Below are positions 18,035-27,215 of a stretch of DNA of 64,000 nucleotides, in pieces. Below the pieces are notes generated by a model. It was not told the DNA's origin. It did not search any database and was given only the letters and a program-made list of their open reading frames with translations. Position numbers and translations under genes: made by a program. The stretch comes from BOKV01 sp041987205 (GTDB lineage: Bacteria > Pseudomonadota > Alphaproteobacteria > Rhizobiales > Rhizobiaceae). Every line of letters starts with the position of its first letter. Position 1 is the stretch's first letter. The stretch spans positions 27,159-91,158 of the forward strand of contig JBHIWX010000004.1 of NCBI GenBank assembly GCA_041987205.1. Direction: 5' to 3'.

Positions 18035-18697
18035 ATGAGCGATGCGGTCGAACACTACCGGGAAATCGTGCAACGCATCCGGGCGGCCGAGAAGAACGCG
18101 GGCCGGGAAGCGGGTGAGACACAGCTCGTTGCCGTGACCAAGACGTTCGCGACGGAGGATATCCTGCCGGTGATCGAGGCCGGTCACCGCGTGTTCGGCG
18201 AAAATCGAGTTCAGGAAGCGCAGGACAAATGGCCGGCACTGAAGGAACGCTTTGCCGATCTTGAGCTCCACCTGATCGGGCCGCTCCAGTCCAACAAGGC
18301 GGGTGATGCCGTTGCGTTGTTCGACTGTATCGAGACCATCGATCGCGACAAGATCGCCAAGGCGATCGCCGCCGAGATGAAAAAGCAGGGCAGGACGCCG
18401 AAACTGCTGGTGCAGGTCAATACCGGCGAGGAACCGCAAAAGGCGGGCATCGCGCCCGGCGAGACGCTCGCCTTCGTCGAACGCTGCCGCGAGGTACATG
18501 GTCTGACGATCGAGGGGCTGATGTGCATCCCGCCGTTCGACGAGAATCCGGGCCCGCATTTCGCGCTGCTGGGCAAGCTCGCCAAAGAGGCGGGCCTGAA
18601 GCAGGTATCGATGGGCATGTCGGGCGATTTCGAGATCGCGGTCGAACTTGGCGCGACGCATGTGCGCGTCGGTTCGGCGATCTTCGGCGCGCGGTAG
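18035..18697 (+). CDS. YggS/PROSC family pyridoxal-phosphate homeostasis protein
   Basis: Single-domain PLP-binding TIM-barrel protein that buffers vitamin B6; no catalytic activity is established for the family. I chose the ATG at 18035 (MSDAVEHYREI; AAGGGAAG upstream), giving 220 aa; an in-frame ATG at 18005 adds ten residues. The PLP lysine is K36 in LVAVTKTF. Also present are VFGENRVQEAQDKW, LIGPLQSNK, and the phosphate-binding SMGMSGDFEIAVELGATHVRVGSAIFG. It ends six bases before the convergent transpeptidase gene. Confidence 0.93.
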   Translation: MSDAVEHYREIVQRIRAAEKNAGREAGETQLVAVTKTFATEDILPVIEAGHRVFGENRVQEAQDKWPALKERFADLELHLIGPLQSNKAGDAVALFDCIETIDRDKIAKAIAAEMKKQGRTPKLLVQVNTGEEPQKAGIAPGETLAFVERCREVHGLTIEGLMCIPPFDENPGPHFALLGKLAKEAGLKQVSMGMSGDFEIAVELGATHVRVGSAIFGAR

Positions 18698-18703
18698 CGG
18701 CCT

Positions 18704-19288
18704 TCAGGACAGAATCTTCAGAACCTGACCGGGCCGCATGCGCGTCAGCAATTGGCGCATCGCCGACGGTTCGACGGCGACACAGCCGAGCGTCGGATTA
18801 CCATTCTCCGGGGCAAGATGAAAAAAGATGGCGCTGCCCCGGCCGCGCCGGCGAGGATGGATGTTCCAGTCCAGAACAAGGCAGATGACGTAGAGCCGGT
18901 CGTCGCGCATCATGCGTACGTGGCTGGCCGAAAAGGGCAATTGCACCGGGTGATTGTAGGCCGGATGGCCGGGATCGTCACACCAGCCGTCAGCCGGTCC
19001 GATGGCTTCGTATTCGCCATACATGCGATTTGGCCTGACCCTGTCGCGCCGGATCCAGCCGCCGAGGATGCGGTGCGTGCCGGCCGGCGTCGCGCGGTCA
19101 CCCTCGCGCTTGAAGGCGGTGATTCCGGTCGTGCCCAGAACGCAAGGAAAGACACGGTCGCTCACATCGATCAGCCCTCGATGCGGCGTGCGACCCGGTG
19201 CGCGACGCAGGAACCAGGCCGAGGGGCCCACGTCTCGCGCCGACCGATTCGGGTTTCCGGCTTGCGTCAATCTGGGTCTCCGGTGCAA
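18704..19288 (-). CDS. L,D-transpeptidase (YkuD) domain protein
   Basis: Small protein built almost entirely of a YkuD-type catalytic domain, which in characterised members makes or exchanges 3-3 peptidoglycan cross-links or anchors proteins to peptidoglycan. The catalytic stretch is HLAPENGNPTLGCVAVEP near residues 158-175, with His and Cys in the usual order. Early segments FPCVLGTTGITAFKREGDRATPAG are typical of a compact rhizobial group. The frame opens with a TTG at 19288 and I see no good ribosome site, so the true start may be internal (for example the GTG at 19231). No clear signal peptide is visible with either start. Confidence 0.8.
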   Translation of the reverse strand: MHRRPRLTQAGNPNRSARDVGPSAWFLRRAPGRTPHRGLIDVSDRVFPCVLGTTGITAFKREGDRATPAGTHRILGGWIRRDRVRPNRMYGEYEAIGPADGWCDDPGHPAYNHPVQLPFSASHVRMMRDDRLYVICLVLDWNIHPRRRGRGSAIFFHLAPENGNPTLGCVAVEPSAMRQLLTRMRPGQVLKILS

Positions 19289-19430
19289 TGACTGCCTTTA
19301 CCTTGCGCAAGTTTGGATGCTGGCAAACAGTTTTCAACTCGCATATTTTGTGTTTAGCACCTTCAACCGACTATTAATCACGTTACGTAAGGGCGATACT
19401 CCGGATTCGGACGGTTTGCGCGGTGAATGG

Positions 19431-20114
19431 ATGACGGCAAGACATATTCTCATTGTCGATGACGACGACGATCTGCGCGAGGCGCTGAGCGAGCAGTTGT
19501 CGCTTTACGAGGAATTCGAGATCACCTGCGAAGCCAGCGCGGCGCGCGGCATCCAGGCGGCGCGCAATGCGCATGTCGATCTGCTGCTCATGGATGTCGG
19601 CCTGCAGGACATGGACGGCCGCGAGGCGGTGAAGCTCCTGCGCAAGGGTGGCTTCAAGGCGCCGATCATCATGCTGACCGGCCACGACACCGATTCCGAT
19701 ACCATTTTAGGGCTGGAAGCCGGTGCCAATGATTACGTCACCAAGCCGTTCCGCTTCGCGGTGCTGCTGGCGCGGATGCGCGCGCAGCTGCGCACGCATG
19801 AGCAGAGCGAGGACGCGGTTTTTCAGATCGGCCATTACACGTTCAAGCCGGCGCAGAAGATGATGATCGACGATTCGGGCAACAAGGTCCGGCTGACGGA
19901 GAAGGAATCGGCAATCGTCAAATATCTCTACCGCGCCGAGCAGAAGGTGATCGGGCGGGATGAATTGCTGGAGCAGGTCTGGGGCTATAATTCGGGCGTT
20001 ACCACGCACACACTGGAAACGCATATCTACCGGCTCCGGCAGAAGATCGAAAAGGATCCGTCCAACGCCCGACTGCTGGTGACCGAGGGCGGAGGCTACA
20101 AGCTCGTTCCGTGA
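19431..20114 (+). CDS. OmpR/PhoB-type response regulator
   Basis: Two-component transcription factor of 227 aa from the ATG at 19431 (MTARHILIVDDDDD). The receiver domain spans about 1-120, with the acidic pocket DDDDD (10-14), phospho-acceptor D55 in LLLMDVG, the conserved Thr in MLTGHD and Lys in YVTKPF. The winged-helix DNA-binding domain covers about 130-227, with RLTEKE and TLETHIYRLRQKIEKDP. Its stop overlaps the GTG of the cNMP-binding gene (GTGA), so the two are coupled. No histidine kinase is adjacent. The receiver resembles CenR-like cell-envelope regulators of alphaproteobacteria, but I do not assign that name firmly. Confidence 0.9.
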   Translation: MTARHILIVDDDDDLREALSEQLSLYEEFEITCEASAARGIQAARNAHVDLLLMDVGLQDMDGREAVKLLRKGGFKAPIIMLTGHDTDSDTILGLEAGANDYVTKPFRFAVLLARMRAQLRTHEQSEDAVFQIGHYTFKPAQKMMIDDSGNKVRLTEKESAIVKYLYRAEQKVIGRDELLEQVWGYNSGVTTHTLETHIYRLRQKIEKDPSNARLLVTEGGGYKLVP

Positions 20115-20683
20115 GCCTGGACCAGGATATCAGCCTCCTTTCCAAGGTTGGGCTTTTTCAGGGATTTTCACCCGATCAGCTTCGGTTGATCGCGTTCGGG
20201 TCGGAACGCGAACACCTGCCGCAGGGCACGGTGCTGTTCGTGGAGGGTGAATCGGCCGATGGCGGCTATGTGGTCGCCTCGGGTCAGGTCGATTTGATGC
20301 TTCAGCGCGGCAAGCGTCAGGTCGTGCTCGAATCGGCGACCGAAGGCGGGCTGATTGGCGAGGTCGCGCTGATGGCGGCCAACAAGCGCTCGACGGATGC
20401 CGTTGCGCGGGTGGAAAGCGAAGTGCTGCACATCGCCCGCCCGCTGTTTTTGCGCATGCTGCGCGAATATCCAGAGACGGCTGCCTTCCTGCACGGACGC
20501 CTGGCGCAATCGGTGCACAAGCTGATGGGCCAGCTCGCCGATGTGCATGGCAGGCTCGACACGATCGCTTCACTGCGCGAGCTCAAGGCTCTAGGCGACA
20601 GCGAAGACGATTGGATCGAAGCGGCGGAACGCGACGGCGCGCACGTGGAGAGCGAAACGGAAGTCGACGAAACGTCAAGCTGA
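20111..20683 (+). CDS. Cyclic nucleotide-binding domain protein
   Basis: 190-aa protein with a single cNMP-binding beta-roll at about residues 15-125. It includes a phosphate-cassette-like GGLIGEVALMAANKRSTDAVAR segment, then a helical tail. There is no DNA-binding helix-turn-helix, so it is not a Crp/Fnr regulator by itself. The GTG start overlaps the response-regulator stop by four bases, which suggests it acts with that regulator. The acidic C-terminus is low complexity. I cannot tell whether it binds cAMP, cGMP or nothing. Confidence 0.82.
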   Translation: MSLDQDISLLSKVGLFQGFSPDQLRLIAFGSEREHLPQGTVLFVEGESADGGYVVASGQVDLMLQRGKRQVVLESATEGGLIGEVALMAANKRSTDAVARVESEVLHIARPLFLRMLREYPETAAFLHGRLAQSVHKLMGQLADVHGRLDTIASLRELKALGDSEDDWIEAAERDGAHVESETEVDETSS

Positions 20684-20741
20684 GCCGAGACTCGAAAAAT
20701 CCGGTCGGCGTTCGAGGGCCTTTCACGCCCAAGTGTGGAAT

Positions 20742-21545
20742 TCAGGCGAGATCCAGTGTCGCAAGCACCGGAACGTGGTCGGATGGGCGCCCCCAGCCGC
20801 GCGCCTCGCGCACGACCTCGATGCCTGAAACTTTTCCGGCCAGTTGCGGCGCAGCCCAGATGTGGTCGAGCCTCCGGCCGCGATCGCTCGCCTCCCAATC
20901 GCGAGCGCGATAGCTCCACCAGGTGTAGAGCTTTTCCTCCGGCGGAACGGCATTGCGGACCAGATCGGACCAGCCGCCCTTCTCGAAGGCGCGAGTCAGG
21001 CCCTCGGTCTCGACCGGCGTGTGGCTGACCACCTTGAGCAGCTGCTTGTGCGACCAGACGTCGTTTTCGAGCGGGGCGATGTTGAGATCGCCGACGAGAA
21101 TCGACGGTGTGCCGGAATCCATGGCGCGGATCGTTTCCATCTCGGTCACGAAACGCAGCTTGTGGTCGAATTTCGGGTTCTTCACCGGATCGGGTTCGTC
21201 GCCGCCGGCGGGCACGTAGAAATTATGCAGGCGCACGGGGTCGCCGCCGGATTCGAAATCGACCGAGACATGGCGGCAATCGCCCATGCCGCAGAAATCG
21301 CGCGAGTGAATTTCCCGGATCGGCCGGCGCGATAGCGTGGCGACGCCGTGATAGCCCTTCTGGCCGTGCACCGCCTGATGCTCATAGCCGAGTTTGGTGA
21401 AGGCCTTGCCCGGGAACTGGTCGTTCTGGCACTTGATTTCCTGCAGGCAGAGGATGTCGGGCTGCCATTTTTCCAGGAATTCAACGACCAGCGACTGGCG
21501 CAGACGAACCGAATTGATGTTCCAGGTCGCGATCGTGATAGGCAT
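20742..21545 (-). CDS. xthA: Exodeoxyribonuclease III (AP endonuclease)
   Basis: Base-excision-repair enzyme with AP endonuclease and 3'-5' exonuclease activity. The ATG at 21545 (MPITIATWNINSVR) gives 267 aa. Catalytic motifs of the endonuclease/exonuclease/phosphatase fold are visible: WNINS with its Asn, LQEIK with the metal-binding Glu36, LVGDLN, and the C-terminal SDHVPVLA with the Asp-His pair. It lies downstream of lolA in the ftsK-lolA-xthA order that is common in rhizobia. Confidence 0.93.
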   Translation of the reverse strand: MPITIATWNINSVRLRQSLVVEFLEKWQPDILCLQEIKCQNDQFPGKAFTKLGYEHQAVHGQKGYHGVATLSRRPIREIHSRDFCGMGDCRHVSVDFESGGDPVRLHNFYVPAGGDEPDPVKNPKFDHKLRFVTEMETIRAMDSGTPSILVGDLNIAPLENDVWSHKQLLKVVSHTPVETEGLTRAFEKGGWSDLVRNAVPPEEKLYTWWSYRARDWEASDRGRRLDHIWAAPQLAGKVSGIEVVREARGWGRPSDHVPVLATLDLA

Positions 21546-21679
21546 GGGAAACCGGCGGGCAGATTGCGGGAGCACCCAAAATGATCGGGTGGACCACGCG
21601 ATGCAAGGCCGGTCGCCTCAGGGGATGAGCCTGTCCACGCCTTTCGGCTGGCCGGGTCGCGTTGCGATCCGGCGGTTGA

Positions 21680-22357
21680 TCAGCGGTTGGATTGGCCCAA
21701 TTGCTTGGAGCGCTGGATCGCCAGCTCGTCGAACTTGAACAGGCGGTCGGGCAACTGGACGTTCTTTTCGACGTTGAAGACCATGACCGAGGTTTCCGAA
21801 CCCGTGGAATCCTTGACCGTCCACTGGCGCAGATCGAAGGTCTCGGGATCGAACATCAGCGTGATGAGCGCGTCGCCGAAAACCTTGTCGTCACCCATGA
21901 CGATGGTGGTCAGATCGGGCTCGTTGACCACCGACTTGATGTTGGTGTCGCTGAACTCGATACGGTCGGTAAGCAGCAGCTTCAGCGGCGTCTTGTCGAG
22001 CGGGTAGAAATCCCAGGTCTTCAGCTTCTTGTTGTGAACGGCGACCGTCCTGCCGTTGGAAATGACTTCCACCGGCGAGGTCTGCTGGTAGTTGAAGCGG
22101 ATCTTGCCGGGCCGGGCGATGTAAAAGGTGCCGCCGGTCTGGTCGCCATTGGGGCCGAACTGCAGGAATTCCCCGGTCATGGTCGGCACCGCGGCGAAAT
22201 GATCCGAAAGCGCCTCGACGGTTTCCTCATTGGTCATCGCGGCTTCTTCGGCCTGCGCGGCGGCCGGGACGGCGAGCGCGATCGATGCCATGGCGACGAG
22301 CATGGCGGCGCGGCGGCCTGTCTGGCGCCAGTTTCGGATGAGGCTGGGGAATTTCAT
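21680..22357 (-). CDS. lolA: LolA-family outer-membrane lipoprotein carrier protein
   Basis: Periplasmic chaperone-like beta-sheet protein; classical LolA carries lipoproteins from LolCDE to the outer membrane. The ATG at 22357 (MKFPSLIRNWRQ) gives 225 aa with a twin-basic signal peptide ending in AAAQA near residue 35. The mature domain has FNYQQTSPVEVISNGRTVAVHNKKL and the C-terminal KSKQLG-like segment. An upstream in-frame start at 22540 lacks family similarity. ftsK lies 133 bases upstream in the same direction. Confidence 0.85.
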   Translation of the reverse strand: MKFPSLIRNWRQTGRRAAMLVAMASIALAVPAAAQAEEAAMTNEETVEALSDHFAAVPTMTGEFLQFGPNGDQTGGTFYIARPGKIRFNYQQTSPVEVISNGRTVAVHNKKLKTWDFYPLDKTPLKLLLTDRIEFSDTNIKSVVNEPDLTTIVMGDDKVFGDALITLMFDPETFDLRQWTVKDSTGSETSVMVFNVEKNVQLPDRLFKFDELAIQRSKQLGQSNR

Positions 22358-22490
22358 CTGGTGGTATCCAACAATAGGGTTGCTTGTGCCCGTCGGCGTT
22401 TGAAGGCACGTTTCACATGGCGGTCCGCGATGGCCGAAACAAGGCGTAGCGATGACCATTCTCCGGCGTTCGCGCCGGCAAAACCGGCCG

Positions 22491-25118
22491 TCAGATCGTT
22501 TCGTCCTCGCCCGGCACCAGGATCTCGCGCTTGCCGGCATGGTTGGCCGGGCCGATCAGCCCTTCCTTCTCCATGCGCTCGATCAGCGAAGCCGCCCGGT
22601 TATACCCGATTCCCAGCCGGCGCTGAATGTAGCTCGTCGAGACCTTGCGATCCTTGAGCACCACGGCGACCGCCTGATCGTAAAGATCGTTCGACTGCGC
22701 CAGCGCATCGATGCCGGCCGGCGCGTCGCCGCCTTCGCCACCCTCCTCGTCTTCCTCGGTGACGTTGTCGAGATATTCGGGCACGCCCTGCGTCTTGAGG
22801 TGGGCGACAACCTTCTCGACCTCGTCGTCGGAGACGAAGGGTCCATGGACACGCTGGATGCGGCCGCCGCCGGCCATGTAGAGCATGTCGCCCATGCCGA
22901 GGAGTTGTTCTGCGCCCTGCTCGCCCAGAATGGTGCGGCTGTCGATCTTCGAGGTGACCTGGAAGGAGATGCGGGTCGGGAAGTTGGCCTTGATCGTGCC
23001 GGTGATGACGTCGACCGACGGGCGCTGGGTCGCCATGATGACGTGGATGCCGGCGGCGCGTGCCATCTGCGCCAGACGCTGGATCGCGCCCTCGATATCC
23101 TTGCCGGCGACCATCATCAGATCGGCCATCTCGTCGATGATGACGACGATATAGGGCATCGGATCGAGCTCGAGTTCCTCGGTCTCGTAGATCGCCTCAC
23201 CGGACTGGCGGTCGAAGCCGGTCTGAACGGTGCGGCTCAGCGTTTCGCCCTTCTTCTGCGCTTCGGCGACGCGGGTGTTGTAGCCCTCGATGTTGCGCAC
23301 GCCGAGCTTCGACATCTTGCGGTAGCGTTCCTCCATCTCGCGCACGGTCCATTTGAGCGCGACGACGGCCTTTTTCGGATCGGTGACGACCGGGGTGAGC
23401 AGATGCGGGATACCGTCATAGATCGACAGTTCCAGCATTTTGGGGTCGATCATGATCAGACGCACCTGCTCGGGCGACATGCGGTAAAGCACCGACAGGA
23501 TCATGGTGTTGATGGCGACCGACTTGCCCGAGCCGGTAGTGCCGGCGACGAGCAGATGCGGCATCTTGGCGAGATCGGCGATCACCGGCTCGCCGCCGAT
23601 GGTCTTGCCGAGAATGAGCGACAGCTTGCCCTTGGTCGATTCGTAATCCTTGCTGGACAGCAATTCGTGCAGGAACACGGTTTCGCGCCGCGAGTTCGGC
23701 AGTTCGATGCCGATGGCATTGCGGCCCGGCACGACGGCGACACGGCAGGCGATCGCGCTCATGGAGCGGGCGATATCGTCGGCAAGGCCGATGACGCGCG
23801 AGGATTTGATGCCCGGGGCGGGTTCGAGCTCGTAGAGCGTTACGACGGGGCCGGGCCGGACGTTGATGATCTCGCCCTTGACGCCGAAATCCTCCAGCAC
23901 GCCCTCGAGCAGGCGGGCGTTCTGTTCCAGGGCTTCCGGGCTGACGGTGGCTTCGGCGCCCTTTTTCTTCGGCTCGGAGAGCAGATGAAGCTGTGGCAGT
24001 TCAAAATTGCCATCGGACAGCAGCGAAGGCTGGGCTTCGCGCGCGGCACGATTGCCCGGACGTACCCTGGCGGTGGAGGGCTGAACCCGGTTCGTCGCCG
24101 GGCCGGCTTGCGGCTGCATGTCGGTCTCGATTGCCGCCGAAAACGCGTCGTCGTCCAGCAGGTCGCCCTGATCGTCGTCGAGGCCGTGGACTTCCTCGCC
24201 ATAATCGGGAGCGAGATCCGGCGCGCGAAGGTAATCGTCGTCCGACCAGTCCTGTTCGGCGGCGTCACGCCTTGCGGGGTTGGCGTAGTCCTCCAGCCCG
24301 TCATCGGGCGGGGTGGTCAACCGCGACCATGTCCGCGCCGACCATGGCCCGAGGCCGGAAATCACGGAGCGCTTCGGCGTTTCGCCGCGCGCGTTCGCCT
24401 CGCGGGCCTTCGCACGGGGGCGCAATCTTGCGCGCACCATCAGATACCAATGGGTGAGCGCGCCCAGCGTCAGGCCGGAATCGTCTTCCTCGTCGTCGAG
24501 GATTTCGCCGGTTTCGGCATCATATTGCAGGCCTTGCGGGTTGCGGCGGCCGAGCAGTCCGGCGGCGTAGAGCACCAGCGGGAAGGCGAGAAGCGCAAAG
24601 AACAGGCCGAGACCGACGGCCAGCATGCCACCCGGATAGCTGCCGGTGGCGAGCGCTGGAATCTTCAACACGAGGTCGCCAGCCACGCCGCCCAGACCGG
24701 TCGGCAGCGGCCAGCCCGAAGGCCGCGGCAGGCAGCCGACGGCGGCGGCGGCAAACAGCGTCGCGGGAAGCCAGACGACGAGCCGGCGTTTCCACTTGCC
24801 GACGCTGTGACGGAAAATCTTGAGCCAGGCCCAGATGGCGGGCGGCACAAGGGCGACGACGCTGGCGATGCCGACGAACTGCATCATCAGATCGGCGATG
24901 GAGGCGCCAAGAAAGCCGCCGGCATTCTGTGGGACGCGGCCATTGGCGCTCGAAAGGCTGGGATCGGATACGTTCCAGGTCGCAAGCGCGGCGAAGACGA
25001 AAAGGATGGCCGCCAGCAATGCCAGACCGGCGAGCACGCCAAGCTGGCGCGACAGGCGACCGGTGGCCCGTTCCCCGTCCCCTTCCATTCCGCCCGAGTG
25101 AATACCGGAAAGCTGCAT
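22491..25118 (-). CDS. ftsK: DNA translocase FtsK
   Basis: Septal DNA pump that clears the dimer-resolution region and links division to segregation. The 875-aa protein starts with about four N-terminal membrane helices (near 27-49, 77-99, 112-130 and 165-190). A Pro/Asp-rich linker follows (about 190-400), shorter than in E. coli. The RecA-like motor has Walker A AGTTGSGKS near residue 530 and Walker B VVIIDEMADLMM. The C-terminal gamma winged-helix, STSYIQRRLGIGYNRAASLIERME, reads KOPS sequences. A perfect TTAA-N7-TTAA box lies 80 bases upstream, suggesting CtrA control. Confidence 0.95.
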   Translation of the reverse strand: MQLSGIHSGGMEGDGERATGRLSRQLGVLAGLALLAAILFVFAALATWNVSDPSLSSANGRVPQNAGGFLGASIADLMMQFVGIASVVALVPPAIWAWLKIFRHSVGKWKRRLVVWLPATLFAAAAVGCLPRPSGWPLPTGLGGVAGDLVLKIPALATGSYPGGMLAVGLGLFFALLAFPLVLYAAGLLGRRNPQGLQYDAETGEILDDEEDDSGLTLGALTHWYLMVRARLRPRAKAREANARGETPKRSVISGLGPWSARTWSRLTTPPDDGLEDYANPARRDAAEQDWSDDDYLRAPDLAPDYGEEVHGLDDDQGDLLDDDAFSAAIETDMQPQAGPATNRVQPSTARVRPGNRAAREAQPSLLSDGNFELPQLHLLSEPKKKGAEATVSPEALEQNARLLEGVLEDFGVKGEIINVRPGPVVTLYELEPAPGIKSSRVIGLADDIARSMSAIACRVAVVPGRNAIGIELPNSRRETVFLHELLSSKDYESTKGKLSLILGKTIGGEPVIADLAKMPHLLVAGTTGSGKSVAINTMILSVLYRMSPEQVRLIMIDPKMLELSIYDGIPHLLTPVVTDPKKAVVALKWTVREMEERYRKMSKLGVRNIEGYNTRVAEAQKKGETLSRTVQTGFDRQSGEAIYETEELELDPMPYIVVIIDEMADLMMVAGKDIEGAIQRLAQMARAAGIHVIMATQRPSVDVITGTIKANFPTRISFQVTSKIDSRTILGEQGAEQLLGMGDMLYMAGGGRIQRVHGPFVSDDEVEKVVAHLKTQGVPEYLDNVTEEDEEGGEGGDAPAGIDALAQSNDLYDQAVAVVLKDRKVSTSYIQRRLGIGYNRAASLIERMEKEGLIGPANHAGKREILVPGEDETI

Positions 25119-25197
25119 GCCTCAACTCCGCCGCCTTGAACCTGTCGCGTAAACACACTTCCGCATGATCTTGCTGCACAAACCTAAGAGCGGAAGG

Positions 25198-25212
25198 TTA
25201 AGGGCCTGTTAA
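25198..25212. promoter_or_regulatory. CtrA-type box upstream of ftsK
   Basis: TTAA at 25198-25201 and 25209-25212 with exactly seven bases between. The box lies 80 bases before the ftsK start, in the only gap between ftsK and the amtB terminator. CtrA control of division genes is known in alphaproteobacteria; its use here is inference. Confidence 0.5.
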
Positions 25213-25256
25213 CCATGGGCGGCCGGCGACGGTTCGTGGAGAACGAAAAGCGCATG

Positions 25257-25284
25257 AAAAAAGGCCCGGGACGAAGCCCGGGCC
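25257..25284 (-). terminator. Intrinsic terminator after amtB (first copy)
   Basis: An eight-base perfect stem (25263-25270 with 25277-25284) is followed, in the minus direction, by six T (A-run 25257-25262). A second, T-less nine-base hairpin (25334-25361) lies between it and the amtB stop at 25374 and may protect the 3' end. Confidence 0.8.
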
Positions 25285-25373
25285 CAGTTGTTGGAACGGC
25301 TGGAAGAACCTGCGCGTCCCGACGGGATCGTGACCCGCCCCGATCTTGTCGCCGGGGCGGGAAGCTCTTGCGA

Positions 25374-26729
25374 TCAGCCTATGCCGAATTCGGGATAGGC
25401 TTCGACGCCGACCTCGGCCTTGTCGAGGCCCATTTCCTCTTCCTCGTCCGAGACGCGGATGCCCATGATCATCTTGATGATTGCCCAGATGACGAAGGAA
25501 ACCACGAAGACGAATACACCGACGATGATGATGGAGACTACCTGACCATACAGCGTTGCGTCTGGGTTGGTGATGACTACGGCCAGCGTGCCCCAGATAC
25601 CCGCGAGCAGGTGGACGGGAATGGCGCCGACGACGTCGTCGATCTTCAGCTTGTCGAGCATCGGAACGGCGAAGACCACGATGACACCGCCGACGGCGCC
25701 GATCAGGGTTGCAGCACCCAGACCCGGGGTCAGCGGCTCTGCCGTGATCGAGACCAGACCGGCAAGCGCGCCGTTCAGGACCATCGTCAGGTCGACCTTC
25801 TTGTAGAGCAGCTGCATCAGGATCAGTGCGGCGATGGCACCACCGGCTGCCGCCGTGTTGGTGTTGGCCATGATGCGCGAGATGTCGGCAACGTTACCGG
25901 CGGTGTTCATGTAGAGCTGTGAACCGCCGTTGAAGCCGAACCAGCCGAGCCACAGGATGAACGTGCCGAGCGTGGCGAGCGGCATGGAGGAACCCGGCAT
26001 CGGGTTGACCTTGCCGTCGACATATTTGCCCTTGCGCGCGCCGAGGAGGAAGGCACCCGCGAGTGCTGCCCAGCCACCGACCGAGTGAACGACCGTCGAA
26101 CCCGCGAAATCCAGGAAGCCGAGATTGGAATCGAGGAAACCACCGCCCCACTTCCAGGAAGCCTGGATCGGGTAGATGAGGCCGGTCAGGATGACGATGA
26201 ACAGCAGGAAGGGCCACAGCTTGATGCGCTCGGCGAGTGTGCCGGAGACGATCGAGGCCGTGGTGGCGCAGAACATCAGCTGGAAGAAGAAGTCGGAACC
26301 GACCGAAGCGTAGGTCAGGTCGACATCGGATGCGGCCACGCCGACGGCTTCGAGCTGGGCCGTGCCGAAGGCGCCGAGCCACAGGTTGATCGTCCAGTTG
26401 TCACCCGGATACATCAGATTGTAGCCGATGAGGTAGTAGGCGACGGCAGCGATCGAGAACAGCGAGATGTTCTTGAGGAGCTGCATGGACACGTTCTTGC
26501 GGCGCACGAGGCCGGCTTCCAGCATGGTGAAGCCTGCCGCCATCCACATCACCAGGAAGCCGGTGACGAGGAACATGAAGGTGGTCAGGATGAAGCCGAC
26601 TTCCTCCGGCACGCCTGCAGCGGCGGCTGCGGGTGCGGCCTCCGTTGTTTCCTGGGCGAATGCCGCACCTGCCAATGCAAGCGTGGTTACCCCGAAGACA
26701 AGGGCCTTTTTACCGATTGCCTTGTTCAT
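25374..26729 (-). CDS. amtB: Ammonium transporter (Amt family, copy adjacent to ftsK)
   Basis: Trimeric inner-membrane ammonium channel, 451 aa. The start at 26729 (MNKAIGKKALVFG) has AGGAG upstream and leads into a cleavable signal peptide ending AFAQE. About eleven hydrophobic helices follow. The paired pore histidines lie in STVVHSVGG and AIPVHLLAG. It is preceded by glnK (31 bases), as is usual because GlnK blocks AmtB. Helix sequences such as MWMAAGFTMLEAGLVRRKN differ strongly from the second Amt at 27514, so the two are distinct subfamilies rather than recent copies. Confidence 0.92.
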   Translation of the reverse strand: MNKAIGKKALVFGVTTLALAGAAFAQETTEAAPAAAAAGVPEEVGFILTTFMFLVTGFLVMWMAAGFTMLEAGLVRRKNVSMQLLKNISLFSIAAVAYYLIGYNLMYPGDNWTINLWLGAFGTAQLEAVGVAASDVDLTYASVGSDFFFQLMFCATTASIVSGTLAERIKLWPFLLFIVILTGLIYPIQASWKWGGGFLDSNLGFLDFAGSTVVHSVGGWAALAGAFLLGARKGKYVDGKVNPMPGSSMPLATLGTFILWLGWFGFNGGSQLYMNTAGNVADISRIMANTNTAAAGGAIAALILMQLLYKKVDLTMVLNGALAGLVSITAEPLTPGLGAATLIGAVGGVIVVFAVPMLDKLKIDDVVGAIPVHLLAGIWGTLAVVITNPDATLYGQVVSIIIVGVFVFVVSFVIWAIIKMIMGIRVSDEEEEMGLDKAEVGVEAYPEFGIG

Positions 26730-26760
26730 TGATTTGTTTCTCCTTTTGCTTCGGGCGCCC

Positions 26761-27099
26761 TTAGAGCGCGTCGGCGTCGGTTTCGCCGGTACGAATGCGA
26801 ACGACCTGGTCGATGGTGTAGACAAAGATCTTGCCGTCGCCGATCTGGCCGGTCTTGGCCGCGCCCGCGATGGCTTCGACAGTCTTGGTGACCTGATCGG
26901 ACGCCACGGCGACCTCGATCTTCAGCTTCGGAAGGAAGCTGACCGCGTATTCGGTACCGCGATAGATTTCGGTATGACCCTTCTGGCGACCGTAGCCCTT
27001 CACCTCGGTCACGGTCAGGCCCTGGATGCCCAGCGCCGTCAGGGCGTCACGCACCTCATCGAGTTTGAATGGCTTGATGACAGCCATGACAATTTTCAT
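26761..27099 (-). CDS. glnK: PII nitrogen-regulatory protein GlnK (copy 1)
   Basis: 112-aa trimeric signal protein that senses ATP/ADP and 2-oxoglutarate, is uridylylated on Tyr51 (T-loop RGTEYAVSF) and gates its partner AmtB. The PII signatures KGYGRQKGHTEIYRG and GKIFV are intact. It differs from the second GlnK (28924) at 13 of 112 positions, mostly in residues 54-77 and the C-terminus. A near-consensus sigma-54 promoter lies about 100 bases upstream, consistent with NtrC-controlled expression under nitrogen limitation. Confidence 0.94.
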   Translation of the reverse strand: MKIVMAVIKPFKLDEVRDALTALGIQGLTVTEVKGYGRQKGHTEIYRGTEYAVSFLPKLKIEVAVASDQVTKTVEAIAGAAKTGQIGDGKIFVYTIDQVVRIRTGETDADAL

Positions 27100-27199
27100 T
27101 CAATCACCCGTTTCGTTTCAGACAGCCCGGGAGAGGCCGCCCTGGTTACAGAAACACCGCTACGGAACTCGCGCCCCGCAACCCGCAACCGCGTAGGGA

Positions 27200-27215
27200 T
27201 TCAAACCGCGTGCCA
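27200..27215 (-). promoter_or_regulatory. Sigma-54 (-24/-12) promoter of glnK-amtB copy 1
   Basis: Reading the minus strand, TGGCACG-N4-TTGAA occupies 27215 to 27200. It matches the TGGCACG-N4-TTGCW consensus except for the C of the -12 TTGC. The predicted start lies near 27188, leaving about a 90-base leader before glnK. Confidence 0.7.

Noticed and set aside
22452..25139. An 895-codon plus-strand frame
   Set aside because: It is antisense to ftsK for nearly its whole length, its residues are low complexity, and GC-rich codon structure readily leaves such frames open. ftsK is certain.
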